From Istiophorus platypterus (taxonomy: Eukaryota > Chordata > Actinopteri > Istiophoriformes > Istiophoridae): DNA of 64,000 nt. The stretch is taken from assembly GCA_016859345.1 (NCBI GenBank), contig CM029111.1, forward strand, positions 15,825,714 to 15,889,713. The letters are read 5' to 3'. How positions within the stretch are numbered: position 1 is the first letter of the stretch; each line of letters begins with the position of its first letter. The notes beneath the pieces are model-generated. The model worked only from the letters and a program-made list of their open reading frames with translations. It made no database searches and was not told where the DNA came from. Of this stretch, positions 45,874-58,215 are shown one piece after another. The translations under genes and the position numbers were made by a program.

Positions 45874-47526
45874 AAACACTCACACACACACACACGAAAC
45901 ACTCACGCTTGCAACACACACACATACAAACACACACACTCACACTCACACACACACACGAAACATTCACGCACGCAACACACGCACACACTTCGCGGCC
46001 AGACAGTGATTACGCGTGGAGGTAGAGGAGAGGCTGGCGATCAATACGGAGACAGATAGAGACTGATGGGGTATCGGCGCGAGACAGGCCAATGTACATC
46101 CGCGTTACCGCCTGGCCGGTTCCGAGACAGGGGTTGTGGGGTTGTGGGGCCGCGGGGCACGGGGCCCTGTGGGGGGCACGGAGAGGGCAATCGGGTTAAA
46201 GTCGCGACGCTTCTCGAGAGAGACGAGCATCAACATAGTTTCCGGGAGGAGGTGTCTTAACTACGATGTTTCTTAAAAAGTGAACGCAGAACTTTTCTTG
46301 AAAAAAAACGGCAAAGGTGAGCTGGTGTGAGAAAGTACGCGAGTATGAATACGAAACAGAAAAATGAAAACAAAACAAAACCTGCAAACACAATCGGGGC
46401 CTATAAACACGAGAGGCGAGGGTCCTTTACCCGGCGGACGGCTCCGTACCTGGCGGCGCGATTCGAGGGCGGACGTCATGGCCGCCTTATGCTCGTCGCT
46501 CCGACGTTGAGCTGGTTGGGTTGTTTTTCAGAACATAGCCAAGACTTTGCCCTTGTCCGACTACAAACCGAGCAAATTAGCGCTTAAATTTAACCACAAG
46601 AGCCGATGTAGCCGAATATCATACAGTGAAGGTGTTGCTGGTTTGTTCAGCGTTCGCATTTTGAAGTTGTGACTCGCCAGACATGTCAACTGGCAACATT
46701 TCCCAATTATGTAAATGGGAAATGTTTTTTTTAATTTCTTTTTATTTGCAAAACGTATTTGCTTCCGCAAATTAGTAGTAAACGAATGCAATTTCCAGAA
46801 GAAAGAGTTTCTGTCTCCTTTGTAAATTATGTATAATGTGTAGTTCTGTGGAGTAATATTTGGATTTAATAGTTTTATAAGCTCGTTCCTCCTTCCATTG
46901 TTTATTTAGTGTTTCTTTTATTTATATGTTAATCTTTAATAATTTTTTTGCTCCATCCCAGTACGGTTAAATAAAATATTAAAGGCGCCAGCTGCTGTTG
47001 TTGTATCAGGGATAAATAACAGAGCAGTTGAGTTTCTGTCCTAGTGACACGTCGGACTGCGTTTAGAGGAATAATGATTATGAAAATGAGCTTCGTCAGC
47101 CATCTCTTGAATTAAAAAAGAATAAACACACAACGGAGAAATGATCGGGTTCTGGGGGATTCACCCAGGACGCAAACCGCCGCTCGAGAACTCGCCCTCG
47201 TCCCGCCGCCGCCGATACGATTCCTCCGCTTCAGGGCCTCAGTTAATTGAGCTGACGGAAAGACGAGCGCGAGAAAGGGAGCGTGACGCATCCCGAAGGT
47301 GCAAACCGGCGCCGAAATTAATATCTTGGGCGCCAACGTTGCCTCCTCTCGAAGTGAAATTTTTTTTTGGGGGGGGTGTTCTTTTTTTTCCTTTAATCTG
47401 CAATCACCTCGAGTCTGACTTTGCGTGGCTCATTTATCAGCCGCCAAAATGAAATGTAAATTCTTCCTCTTTCCTTCTGCCAAGAGCAGAGGTGATCCTT
47501 GACTCCTCGGACGCCCTTTTCATGGG
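43614..47526. other. GC- and CA-repeat-rich non-coding stretch
   Basis: Contains CA microsatellites at 43840-43860, 45330-45358, 45622-45670 and 45829-45970, C runs near 44046-44098, and CpG-richer patches at 44150-44620, 45080-45600 and 46020-46520. No exon with recognisable homology on either strand. An AT-rich patch with TATCAGGGATAAATAACA near 47005 could be regulatory. Confidence 0.45.
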
Positions 47527-47772
47527 CGTGGTGTGGACTAGCATGCATGGACTAGCGTGGCGTGGCTTAGCGTGGTGTGGACTAGCATGGTGTGGACTAG
47601 CGTGGCATGGACTAGCGTGGCGTGGACTAGCATGGTGTGGACTAGCGTGGCGTGGACTAGCGTGGCATGGACTAGCGTGGCATGGACTAGCGTGGCGTGG
47701 ACTAGCATGGTGTGGACTAGCGTGGCGTGGACTAGCGTGGCGTGGACTAGCGTGGCGTGGACTAGCATGGCG
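47527..47772. repeat. 15-bp minisatellite
   Basis: About sixteen copies of TGGACTAGCGTGGCG with GCATGG/TGTGG variants in a patterned order. Open on several frames on both strands because the unit is a multiple of three. Confidence 0.95.
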
Positions 47773-48859
47773 ATGCGTGGTATGAAACGGTTCAATGGCG
47801 AAATCTCCAGAATCTCAGACTCTCAACCCCCTCGTGGGATGTATCAGTTTAGAAAGATACTGAAACAACATACGAGCGCTCACACCTGTGCACTAAATGT
47901 CGTAGAGAGGAACGAGGCGAGGCCGCGCTGGTGTCGGCGACGGACCGGCTAGCACGCTGTAGCCTGTCCGTAGCTACAGCCTTACGCGGTGTGGTACGAC
48001 CATTAGCTCTTGGTGGCTAATATAATGTAATTTTAGAAAACACTGCCCGGACGTAAGCTGTCCATTTTGCACGAGCATGTAATTCGTGCGACATACGTGT
48101 CAAGGATCATCTGGGCGACGTGTAAATTTAAACTCTTCATTCTGTTTTTTTTTTTGTTTCCTTTGTTTATCCCCTCCATTCACAGTAATCACCATAGAAA
48201 CTAAGTATATAAAACAGTATCATCGATAAGTTTTGGAGTGGCAAAATAAAAAAAGGTAATATTTAAGAAAAACTGGACATGAGGTTAAAGGACGGATGTG
48301 TTTAACTGCAGCTTCACTTCACAAAAAAGGGGCTTGATGTATTTTTTTAATGGCATAAGCTTTATTGATTTGATCTTTCTGGTTTATAATAAAAGGTTAT
48401 GTTCAGTACAGCTGATGGAACAGGTGCCTGTAAGATATTATCTTTTTACTGCTCAAGACGCCCGTATGTGTTGATGACAGTGTTGTTTTATTGAGTTAGG
48501 ATCCACGGTGCCTAAGTGCGAACCGGCCGCGGCGCTGCTACCTGTGGTCGTCCGCGAGAGCCTTGTGACTGAATGAGTCCAGTGTGGGAGGCGACGCTCT
48601 ATTTACACCGCACCCTTCCCCTCCTCCGATTCGGCCCTTCTGATTTATCCGGTTGGCTTCGGCATCTCGTCTCCGACTCGCCTCCCCGGTGCCCTTCACT
48701 GTATTAATGTAGAGGAAGAGGGAGAGAAGAAAAAACCATATGGTTCTTACTGAAGGGGGGAAAAACTCATTAATTACAACATGGCCTGGTAGCACATATG
48801 CATAAATTTGACTAGGATGAAACTACAGCCAAGCTGCTGGCCCCCATAAGGGTCGGTTT
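47773..48859. other. Non-coding, no gene
   Basis: CpG-moderate to AT-rich sequence. No exon, promoter or RNA gene recognised. Confidence 0.45.
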
Positions 48860-49460
48860 TCGGGCTAAATGCTAACGTCAGTGTGCTGACATGTTGGCAG
48901 CAATTTTAATTTTGCAGGTACGTGGCCGTAAACCATATCCTGGGAAAAATTTTTAAATTATCCCCTGATGTTGGCGCTAGATTAAAAGTTAAAGGGCCCC
49001 CAAAGTCATCACAATTCATGCTGAAGGGAGACATGAATAATTCGCTCTAAAAAAAAAAAAGAATTGACATTTCACTCAGAGGCGCTAATGAGAACCTTGC
49101 GGTGGTGCTTAAAGTAGCGGCAGGGGATCACCAAAGTCGGTAGGATTCGTCCTCAGGGGACCATAAATGTCGGCGTGCAATGCGGCGTCGATACTTCGGA
49201 TGACTGCTGGGATACTTCAGCCGAGGATGGAGGAATTTCATCCGATGGTGGCATGAGATGAAGAGTCAGGGGGACTCCTGGAAGTCGTTCAATTCATCCA
49301 CAGGGGAACGTGAATAACTGTATAAAATGGCAATCCGTTCGATGGTTAAGGAGATTTCCCTCAAAACCGTAAATGTTGATCCCAACGGGGCAATAGAGGA
49401 AAAATCAAGGAATCATTAATGTCAGCGGGTTTCATCCTCTGGGGACCGTAAACGTCTGCA
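48860..49460. repeat. Teleost dispersed repeat with reiterated GGGGACC units
   Basis: Contains GGGCTAAATGCTAACGTCAG, CCTGATGTTGGCGCTAGA, GGGGATCACCAAAGTCGGTA, CCTCAGGGGACCATAAATGT and CCTCTGGGGACCGTAAACGT. These words, with the last type repeated inside the element, fit a family that I know as widespread in fish genomes. Copies in the two orientations occur here and at 55905. Family name not assigned. Confidence 0.7.
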
Positions 49461-49529
49461 GAAAGATAAATGGCCGTCGCTCCTATAGTTGTTTAGATAC
49501 TTAATCAGGACCAGAGCGGCGGATGGATT

Positions 49530-49645
49530 GAGCGGCACTGCCGTCCACAGGGCCGCCGTCCGCAGGCCGCCGTCCGCAGCGCCAGCGTCCGCAGGGCCGC
49601 CGTCTGCAGGGCCGCCGTCGGCAGCACCGCCGTCCACCCGTCTCA
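49530..49645. repeat. GC-rich GCCGCCGTCCGCAG repeat
   Basis: Six or seven imperfect units of about 15 bp (GGGCCGCCGTCCGCA) in tandem. Translates to Ala/Gly/Asp or Ala/Pro/Ser repeats, not a gene. Confidence 0.85.
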
Positions 49646-50253
49646 CTTGGCTCGGAGATGAAGGGAAGAGGCTGCTTTGTAGTCGCTGACTTGCTTCAAG
49701 CACTCAGATGCATTTTCACACTTTTCGGCTACGGAGCAGCAGAGCAGAGAGAGACTGGCGTTGCCGGGGTGTTTGGCCACAGTGAAACTCGGCTTAGCTG
49801 CCGGGGGGTGGTGGGGGGGCTAGGGGCTTGACAGGCTCCCGTCTCCGGCGAACCGCATTTTTCAGAGCTTTGGAAGATTTGCCGAGCCGCGGCCGCTGCC
49901 AGGTGCTCATACGACTGCTGTGCAGTAGAGGCCGGGTCCGGGTCTGGCTCTCGGGGGGCCGCGGCCGGCGGGGGCCGCCTATTCCAGCTGAGCGGCGGGG
50001 GCAGGAGGTGGCGACTGGAAAAAAACAAGGTCTGCAGCGCTGTCAGAGCCGCATAGGGGGATGGGGCAGAGGCTAGGGCCCCTGCCGGCGGTGCCCCCAC
50101 CCTGGAGGGCAATCTCATTCGGAAAGGCCCTCATTAACCACCCCCCCAGGCCGCTGCAATCAGGTATGTCGTAAATCCTTTCGGATCCAATTTATTCTGG
50201 AGTGGGGCTGACATGGAGCCTCCATATCAACTAATAGCTTTAAAACCTCAGAT

Positions 50254-50290
<37 letters not shown>
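50254..50290. repeat. (CA)n microsatellite
   Basis: About eighteen CA units directly next to an AT-rich homeodomain-motif island. Confidence 0.95.
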
Positions 50291-50292
<2 letters not shown>

Positions 50293-50420
50293 GCTAATCC
50301 ATGATTACAACAGCTGACAATGCAGGAGTATTGCTAATCACATTAATTAATCTAAAACGGGTGTTATGTTCATTATCTGGACAATTAATTAATTTACAGC
50401 ATCTTCACTAAAGCGCCGTT
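50291..50420. promoter_or_regulatory. Candidate cis-regulatory island (homeodomain motifs)
   Basis: Within 130 bp: TAATCC, GATTACA, CAGCTGACA, CTAATCACATTAATTAAT and CAATTAATTAATTT. Dense TAATTA and TAATCC cores with a TGACA word fit homeodomain/TALE sites in developmental enhancers. It is a pattern reading; conservation has not been tested. Confidence 0.3.
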
Positions 50421-51073
50421 AAACATCTTCTGTTGTAGTTTAAAAAGGTTTATATTTTAACCTTTGATACCTTTTATATTGTTGTTTTTTGTAATAGTAA
50501 AATAAAATCGTCCTCTCTCTTTCGCATAGTACGTATCCCCTTTTCTTTTCAATTATCAGAGTTTACATCTATTCCAGTCTGATACATCTCCGCTTTCCGT
50601 GCTTCTATTTCTATCCCCTCAGTCGACATTACTGCTGGGACTAATGGAAAAGCTGAGGCGGTTTCCTGACCTGATATCACCCCCCCACACACACACGCCA
50701 ACCTCCCCTTTTCCTTCTCTTCACATATTTTACAGCCGATAAATTTCAAGAAGGCGACGGCCGTCTCCTCATGGGGAAAAGGCCAAGCCTCTAAGTCAGA
50801 TTGGACACTAATCTCACCGGCTGGAACAGGAGAGCCGGGTCCCCCTAATGGCTGAGCTTTAATTCCTCCTTTAGCAGGGGAAAAACAGGAAACAGGAAAA
50901 AAATATACGAGAGGTCCGATAATCCGATATAAACCCATGGAAAAACAAAAATACAATGTAATCCATGGCGAGTACGTCATTCCCGATTCCCGTTCGCGTG
51001 GATCTCGGACTTTCGCCTCCGTCACATGACAAAAAGGCGAATCCTCCAGCCGCTTCGACTGGAGCAGGGAAAA

Positions 51074-52329
51074 AAAGAAAAGTAAAACCCCGGCGGAGAT
51101 AAAACTGCTCCTTCTGAGTTCAAAGCCGACAAAATAAAAAAAGTTAATTTGGAAAAAAAAAAAGAGAAAAAAACACCCAGCTAAAGTCCAAAGGCCCAAA
51201 AATCCTCCCTGTCATGAATTATTAGTGAGACTGCTCCAAGTTTCGGTCTCGCGGAGACTTCACACACAGACGCTTCGGCTTCTTTGCTTTTTTGGGTTTT
51301 TTTTGATTAATATATGTTTTGAGGAGAACGTTGCGCCTGCTACCAGATGAAGTCCACGGCGGAAAGGCGTCCACGCCAGCGCGCCTGCTCCACCGCTGTG
51401 GGTACCGGCGCCGTGCCTAACCCCACCGAGGCTCTACGTTATCGCCCGGGTGAGGCATTCCACTCAGGCCACCGTGGCGGCGAAGGCGGCGGCCACCGCC
51501 TCGCCGCCGCTGTGCTACCTGCCTCCCATTTTCTGCCATTAACTGCGTCCCCCTCCCCCCAAATCCACCTTCCACTTTCACAGATAATTGGAGGATTTTT
51601 GTTTGTTTTTCTCCGCCGGCACGTCTTTGGAAAACTCCTAGAAAACAATAAACCACCAGAAAAAATGAAAAAAAAAAACAAAAAAACAAAGAAAAGTAAA
51701 ACCCCGGCGGAGATAAAACTGCTCCTTCTGAGTTCAAAGCCGACAAAATAAAAAAAGTTAATTTGGAAAAAAAAAAAGAGAAAAAAACACCCAGCTAAAG
51801 TCCAAAGGCCCAAAAATCCTCCCTGTCATGAATTATTAGTGAGACTGCTCCAAGTTTCGGTCTCGCGGAGACTTCACACACAGACGCTTCGGCTTCTTTG
51901 CTTTTTTGGGTTTTTTTTGATTAATATATGTTTTGAGGAGAACGTTGCGCCTGCTACCAGATGAAGTCCACGGCGGAAAGGCGTCCACGCCAGCGCGCCT
52001 GCTCCACCGCTGTGGGTACCGGCGCCGTGCCTAACCCCACCGAGGCTCTACGTTATCGCCCGGGTGAGGCATTCCACTCAGGCCACCGTGGCGGCGAAGG
52101 CGGCGGGCCACCGTGGCGGCGAAGGCGGCGGGCCACCCTCCTTCGCCGCCGCTGTGCTACCTGCCTCCCATTTTCTGCCATTAACTGCGTCCCCCTCCCC
52201 CCAAATCCACCTTCCACTTTCACAGATAATTGGAGGATTTTTGTTTGTTTTTCTCCACCGGCACGTCTTTGGAAAACTCCTAGAAAACAATAAACCACCA
52301 GAAAAAATGAAAAAAAAAAAAAAAACAAA
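51074..52329. repeat. Tandem duplication, 614-bp unit
   Basis: Copy 1 is 51074-51687, copy 2 is 51688-52329. They are nearly identical by eye; copy 2 is 28 bp longer, mainly through an extra 25-bp unit (GGGCCACCGTGGCGGCGAAG...). The A-rich word AAAGAAAAGTAAAAC marks the junction. The paired open frames in both copies (minus-strand MGLWTLAGCF..., plus-strand MKSTAERRPR...) exist because the block is duplicated, not because of coding constraint. Confidence 0.95.
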
Positions 52330-52371
52330 GCAAAACAAAAAAAACACAGAAGCACAAAACCAGAGACAAGT

Positions 52372-52472
52372 CTCTCTCTCTCTCTCTCTCTCCCTCCCTC
52401 TCCCTCTCTCTCTCCTTGCCTCTCTCTCTCTCTGTCTCCTTCCCTCCCTCTCTCTCCCTCTCTCTCTCTCTG
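52372..52472. repeat. (CT)n pyrimidine tract
   Basis: About 100 bp of CTCTCT and CCCTCC units. Confidence 0.95.
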
Positions 52473-55400
52473 TCAGGTGTATTGCTCTGAACAGGTAGCG
52501 GGGTCGTAGTCAGGGGTTCGTTTGTTTTGTCTTTTGTTTTTGTTTTTTGTTTTGTTTTGGTCTTCCTGTTTACATCGTGCTGAAATCTTTGACGGGAATG
52601 TTTCTGCCTGCGGCCGACCTCCATCCCTGTTATCCGCGGGGGGAGGACGCGGAAAGTTATTCGGCATCAATTTGGAGGTTTTTGGGTTTTTTTTTTTTGG
52701 GCAGAGTTTCTGTTGAATACCGGACAAAAAAAAAAAAAAGTTACTACATACCATTTTCTTTTTATTTTATTTTTTTGTATAAATGAGAACTAAGTTTTCA
52801 CTTGCAGATTGAGGTCACTGGGGTTTTTCCCTCATTACAAGTTTCTCAAAAATGATTTCCGGAAAAACTTTCTGCAAAAGCAGCTCTGTGGTTTTTTGTA
52901 TCCCCCCCCCCCCCCCTCCTTGCCCCCCTCCCTTACTTTCTACGTATCCGGAGTGAGATGAGATTTCAATTTAAAAGGGATGAAGCTGCGCCTCCGTTCG
53001 AAAGTAGGAACTTCTCCTGAGAGTCAAAGAATGAGAGGTCTGAATAGTTTTGCCTTTCAGACGCTAGCGTTGTGGCTCTGTAGGTACGGTGATGTTGACC
53101 GGTCCGTGCGTGCTTTTAGTTATATTTTATAGGGTAATTATCAACCCTCAACTGATATTTCATCTTTAAAGCAGCTAATATCAATATATTCACTTATAAC
53201 AATGGATCGCATTGCTACTTGTTTGTGAAAGAGGTCGCACATAGTGACAAACACAGCTAATTATGACCTTTTTGGTCTAAAGGCCAGCGAACCGCTAGTT
53301 GGTTTGATTTGTCTCGGACGCGCTTTGAAAATGACAGGGGGCACGAAACCGACTGGACCTCGATGGCGCCGGAGCCAAGGGATGTTGAACAGTTATTGCG
53401 ATGTGGAGGCCAGAGAAGGCGTCGGAGGAGGAGGAGAAGCCGGAAATGAGACGCTACCAAGCCGAACCCGGTCGCAGTTCTTGGTGTAAGGTCAACAACT
53501 ACACCGGAGGTTTGATGCAGAAGCATTAAATGGTCTTAAGTCTGTGAGGCTATTTGGTGTCTTTCAGGTCATTGTCTTGGTTTCCCAAAACTGCAACTTC
53601 TCTTTTCGCTCACTCTCGCCTCTTATTGGCTTGTTAAACATAATTTAACCTGAATGCTAAGGATAATCTCTGTGTGCTGGATTTTGATATAAACAACAGT
53701 TTGCAACAGCTCTGCCGTATCAACAAATGTACGTAGTATCATGATTAAAATTTAAAACACGTTCTGTGCATCGTGCACTGAATGTTTTTGTGCCACCTCG
53801 CCGCCACCGGCGCTTTGCCGCCTTTCCCTGCTGACCGAAGAGCCAAACCAGCAGTCAGACCGGAGCCCGGATCAGACAGGACTTGCTCCGGATCTTTGAC
53901 TGGCGTGAAGTGTGGCAGCCTGCGGCAGGGTTGGGTGAAAACGGGAAGGGTCGACCCTGGAGCAGACACAGCGGCGGGCACCGGGAGGGAGGCTGAGTCG
54001 GGTAAAGCCGCGAATAACCTTATGCAAGCGAGCTGGCTGTTTCTTTTGATTTGATTAGCTGTGATAAAAAAAAAAATAAATCAAAAGATCCTGTTTCACC
54101 GTGCAGCCGGCATGCAACGACAGCGCTGCTGGATGACACTGTGCATATACAGCAGCTTAGCACTTGCGGATCAAAGGCCAGAACCAGTCAGCCGGAGAGA
54201 AAGCGCTGCCCGAGGACAGACTCTGCATCCGGGGGTGGGGGGGGCCCTTCGGACTAAACTCGAATGCCATTTAAATGAGATCAGCGAATGAATGTTTGCC
54301 AAACCCGGATAAGATACATCTTTATTTTATCCTCCCTGCCTCCTTCACACCCTCGCTTCTTCTCACCCGCACACACCGGCAACCGTCCTTTTAGAAGCGG
54401 AAACGCTGGATACCCGCGGCCGCCGCCTGGAACGGCTTGGACCACGTCCAGCTTGCTTGTCCCGCACCTGACGCCTCTCTTGCAGACGCCTTTTTTTTTT
54501 TTTTCCATTTCTCGAGGCTTCGCTTGGGAAGGTCTCCTCCGACTGTACGTACATACACGCACCTCAGGAACTCTACCTCAGCGGGGATTACAGCTTTTTT
54601 TTTTTTTTCCAGCGTTTGATCGTGTTATCTACCACGCTAATGCTGTCTGATGTTAATATTCCGTAGGGTCCGACAACAAAGTTGGAGGGGAACCAATGTT
54701 AGAGCCCCTGTCAGCCAAGGAACCAGTTTATGAAATGTTTCACCACAGTGTGCCATTTCCCGCCTAATCAACCTCTTTCCCTTGACTTTCTACGTGTGTT
54801 TTTCTGTCTGAACGCACAGTTAGAAACCACAATTTCCACAAATGGCTCCAGAAAAAAAGGACAAAGAAGGTTCAATTCTCTGTGGGAAAATGGAATATGC
54901 TGCAATATCCTGATATTTTCAGTTTGACTTTAAGTCAGATAGCTATCAAGTGAAAAGCAAGAGCCAATGGCGCACGCATCCAGTTGCTTACCTGTGAAAG
55001 GAAGTGATGGCTCTTGATGAAAAGAAAGCACAAGTGTGTGCGGGTGGTGGTGGTGGGGGGGGGGGGGGGTCCAGGCAACATTTACCATGCGATTGGCAGT
55101 GATGCCTGCCTGTTTCCCTAGAACCCGGACACGGATGACGACGAGCCTCAACGCTAATTGCCGCTGCACGCGTGCATTTCGCTTACCGAGGGGGGGGGGG
55201 GGTGCATCACGCGTTCCCCTCCTGGGTCACGTTAACCTTTTTTTTTTTTTTTTTTTAAACGCTGGCATTTCAATGCGGGGAAAATGGATACAAGGACACT
55301 CACCGCCGGCCGTGAATAAATGAGCCCAGGGGAGCAGCGATACTCAGACACGCTAAATTTACCTACGCATGAATGTGAAAGCAGTTACGTGTCATGCGGC

Positions 55401-55904
55401 GCTGTTGAAAATAAATAAAGTTGATATTTCGCAGCACTTTTAGGCCTCGTGCAGTGTAAGGTCTTTGCATCTTTAATCTACTGTATCTCTTCCTTCATTG
55501 AAGTGCACCTCTGAACATGACAGCGACGGCGGCGACGGCAGCAACGTCCCCCCTTAACCCCGGCTTCAGGGTTGCATCCCGCAGCGATTCGTGGGCTTTA
55601 TAATGACTTCCTGCTGGTCCCAAATGAAGACGTCTCGGGGACGCGAGGAGGGTTTCGTCATGCATGTAAATCCTCAAAGGGAGTAATCCAAGTGCAACGC
55701 GGTACCTCTGTTCAGTGAAGTATCAGACTGATGAAATAGGCGAAGAAAGACTGAAAAAAAATGTCTTAATTCTCTCGTGAGAATCTCTATTATTTTGAAA
55801 GAGTTCAATTCAGGTCTGGTGAAAAATGATAAGATAAAAGTAAAAAAGTTGTGCCGATCTGCAAAATGATTCGCTTTACATAACGGTTCTGTTTGGAGAG
55901 CAGT
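52473..55904. other. Non-coding, no gene
   Basis: Long T and A runs (52691, 52725, 54490, 54595, 55238), C runs (52904) and G runs (55055, 55190). Short open frames overlap on opposite strands. No exon or RNA gene recognised. Confidence 0.45.
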
Positions 55905-56045
55905 GTCTTCCTGTTGGTCAGTCCCCCACTTTATTCCAGACTGAAATGTCTTTTACCATTTGCACGTGTTCACGGTCCCCAGAGGAAATTTGAAATTTGG
56001 GACAGACATTTATGTTCCCCTTAAGGTGAACTGTAATAAGATAGT
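55905..56045. repeat. Reverse copy of the GGGGACC dispersed repeat
   Basis: CACGGTCCCCAGAGGAAATT and GGGACAGACATTTATGTTCC, then CTTAAGGTGAACTGTAATAA, are the reverse-strand forms of the words seen at 48860-49460. Confidence 0.65.
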
Positions 56046-57527
56046 TGATACTGAAATAGTGTAAAAAAGATTAACTTTCAATACATCATATACTTCAATT
56101 TTGCAGGAAAGCTTTCACTTGACCTATTCTTTCTGGATCCCTGAAAAATGGCCTATTTTCCATTTCATTTTTCAATTTTTGGTGACACTAACCTTTTTTC
56201 TTTTACCTTGGGCAGTTTGCTGCTTGCCTCTTTTACCATTAAAAGTTATTCACTGGACTTGAACTGCTATATTTTCAATAAAAACTGGGAAAAAAAACGG
56301 GGTTTTCATTGTTTTGATTTAGGGGGACAGATGGGACCCGGACGCTGAGACTCGGAGGCAGAGGGAAAGCTGGTCGGTGATCGAACAGGGAGTTTAATAA
56401 CCAGCCGCTCGGATGAAGGCGGAGGCGAAACCCGGCGGAGGGCCGACCGGCCGGACCCCGGCCCGAAGGAAGTCGGGTTGCGTGGTTATATCACAAGCCT
56501 CCGTGATATGGTTCGGCACAGAAATCCTCCGGTGAGGATGAGTACTGAAGATGCATGGGAACAAAACCCAGATGGCACTGCCCTCGTAACCATCTTCTCC
56601 TTGACCGACTTTAATCTTCAACTGTTTGCATTCGCCATTGTCGGCCAACAATCCAAATGGAGGTATTTTACCAAAGGGAAGGGACCAAGAAGGCCGGCCG
56701 ACCTACGTGTCACAACAGTTCGCCAGAAAGCTGTGACGATGCATCTTTTAAAACTGAATTCGGACGTCAGAGTTTGAAATTTTCTCATATATTTGTAACA
56801 AAACAAGGACCCGTAGTCTCATTATTACCTTGACAGTTAAATCTCTGTAGCTGGAAGGCTGTTTCCCCTCTTTTATAAAGTGGATACAAGAGATAATATG
56901 TCTTCAAATTGACGGAACTGATGATGAGTTTAGGTGAAAAAAAAAAAAAAGAAAATCATTGTTGAAAGTCTGACATCATTCTCTCCAGGGACTTTAGTGC
57001 TAACGCCCATTCACTGACAGACATTTTAACCTCTTTCTATTGTGTGCACCAACAATTTATGCGTTTAATAAAAAGCCTTGACCACTGGATCCCTTGCGTT
57101 ATTTGCCGGCACCCCGAGCAAAGGGGCCGAATAGTGGTTCGCGGTTGGCCGTCGCAATGCACGAGAAACGCTTCATGTCACATGAACAACTTAATTCAAG
57201 GAGAGCCGGGCTTGAATCGGCCGTTGGCGTCCGACGGCGTCCTGGCACTGCCCCCCCTGCGCCACGTGCCGACCCCTCTCACGTGCCGGTCAACTGGGCT
57301 CCGCCCACTTCGCCCACTCTGCCCGCCCCCTTCATCCGGCCCCTTCGCCCGCCTGCTGCTCTCTATAGCTCATCAGAGGGAGAAGAAAAGAAAAGGGCCT
57401 TATCTTAGCCTCTAACTACCTGAACGAAATGCCCCGAGGCTTGTGTGTATCTCTTGTCCCAGTTTCTTTTATGACGGTTTGTTTGTGTCCGTGTGTGTGT
57501 GTGTGGGGGAGTGTGAGTGTGTGTTTG

Positions 57528-57566
<39 letters not shown>

Positions 57567-58213
57567 CTAAGTGATTGCTCTCTTGTACCTTGTTCCACCG
57601 TTCCAAGTAATAGGAAACTTGGAAACAAACGGATGCTGGAGCGATTGCCTCTTCGCTGTCCAACAAAAGGCTCCGGGGGTAAATAGGGATTTTTATTTAT
57701 TTATTTTCTTTCTTTTTTGATGGGGCTTGTTTTCTCCCCCTTCCCCAAAGTGGGTGCGTTGGGTTGGGATCTTAGTCATGACTCTAAGTGAGACTTCAAA
57801 GGGGCTAAATGGGCTGCATCAGAGCCACAGGTATAATGATGAGCACACGTCCGCTGTTACTGCAAATAGCAGCATATATGATGATAATTGCAGCCAATTA
57901 CCTTCCTGTTCCTCCTGTGTTGTAAGAGCTAAATATACGAGGCCTTGGGGATGGTGAATGACGTCACTCCAGTTATTCCTCTCCCCATCTCCAGCACACA
58001 AAGACAAAGAAGACGTCTCAAAACAAAGGCAAAGGCGGCATCCGCGAGGGCACATTAGCTTTATTGCATCCCAGCCGGTGTTATTATTCTGAGATAGCCC
58101 CGTTACAAGTAAGGGAGAAGGTGAAAGCAAAGGCAAATGAGAACAGCAACACCCTGCTGTATTTGAAAGACGTGATCTAGTTTAACAATGATCCTACTGT
58201 GTATTAGGTGCTT
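56046..58213. other. Non-coding, with (GT)n and a possible regulatory island
   Basis: Holds a compound (GT)n at 57495-57561, a CpG-rich patch at 57220-57380, and AT-rich patches near 57040 and 57840-57930 (AGCAGCATATATGATGATAA). No exon recognised; frames at 57044-57415 overlap each other and are not family members that I know. Confidence 0.45.
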
Positions 58214-58215
58214 TA

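Noticed and set aside
47492..47952. Frames with LAWRG and TSVAW repeats
   Set aside because: Translation of the 15-bp minisatellite.
50549..51199. Minus-strand open frame of 216 codons, the longest unspliced frame in the desert
   Set aside because: No family resemblance, Phe-rich start arising from A/T runs, and its first third lies in the 614-bp duplicated block, where the same start occurs in the second copy with a different continuation.
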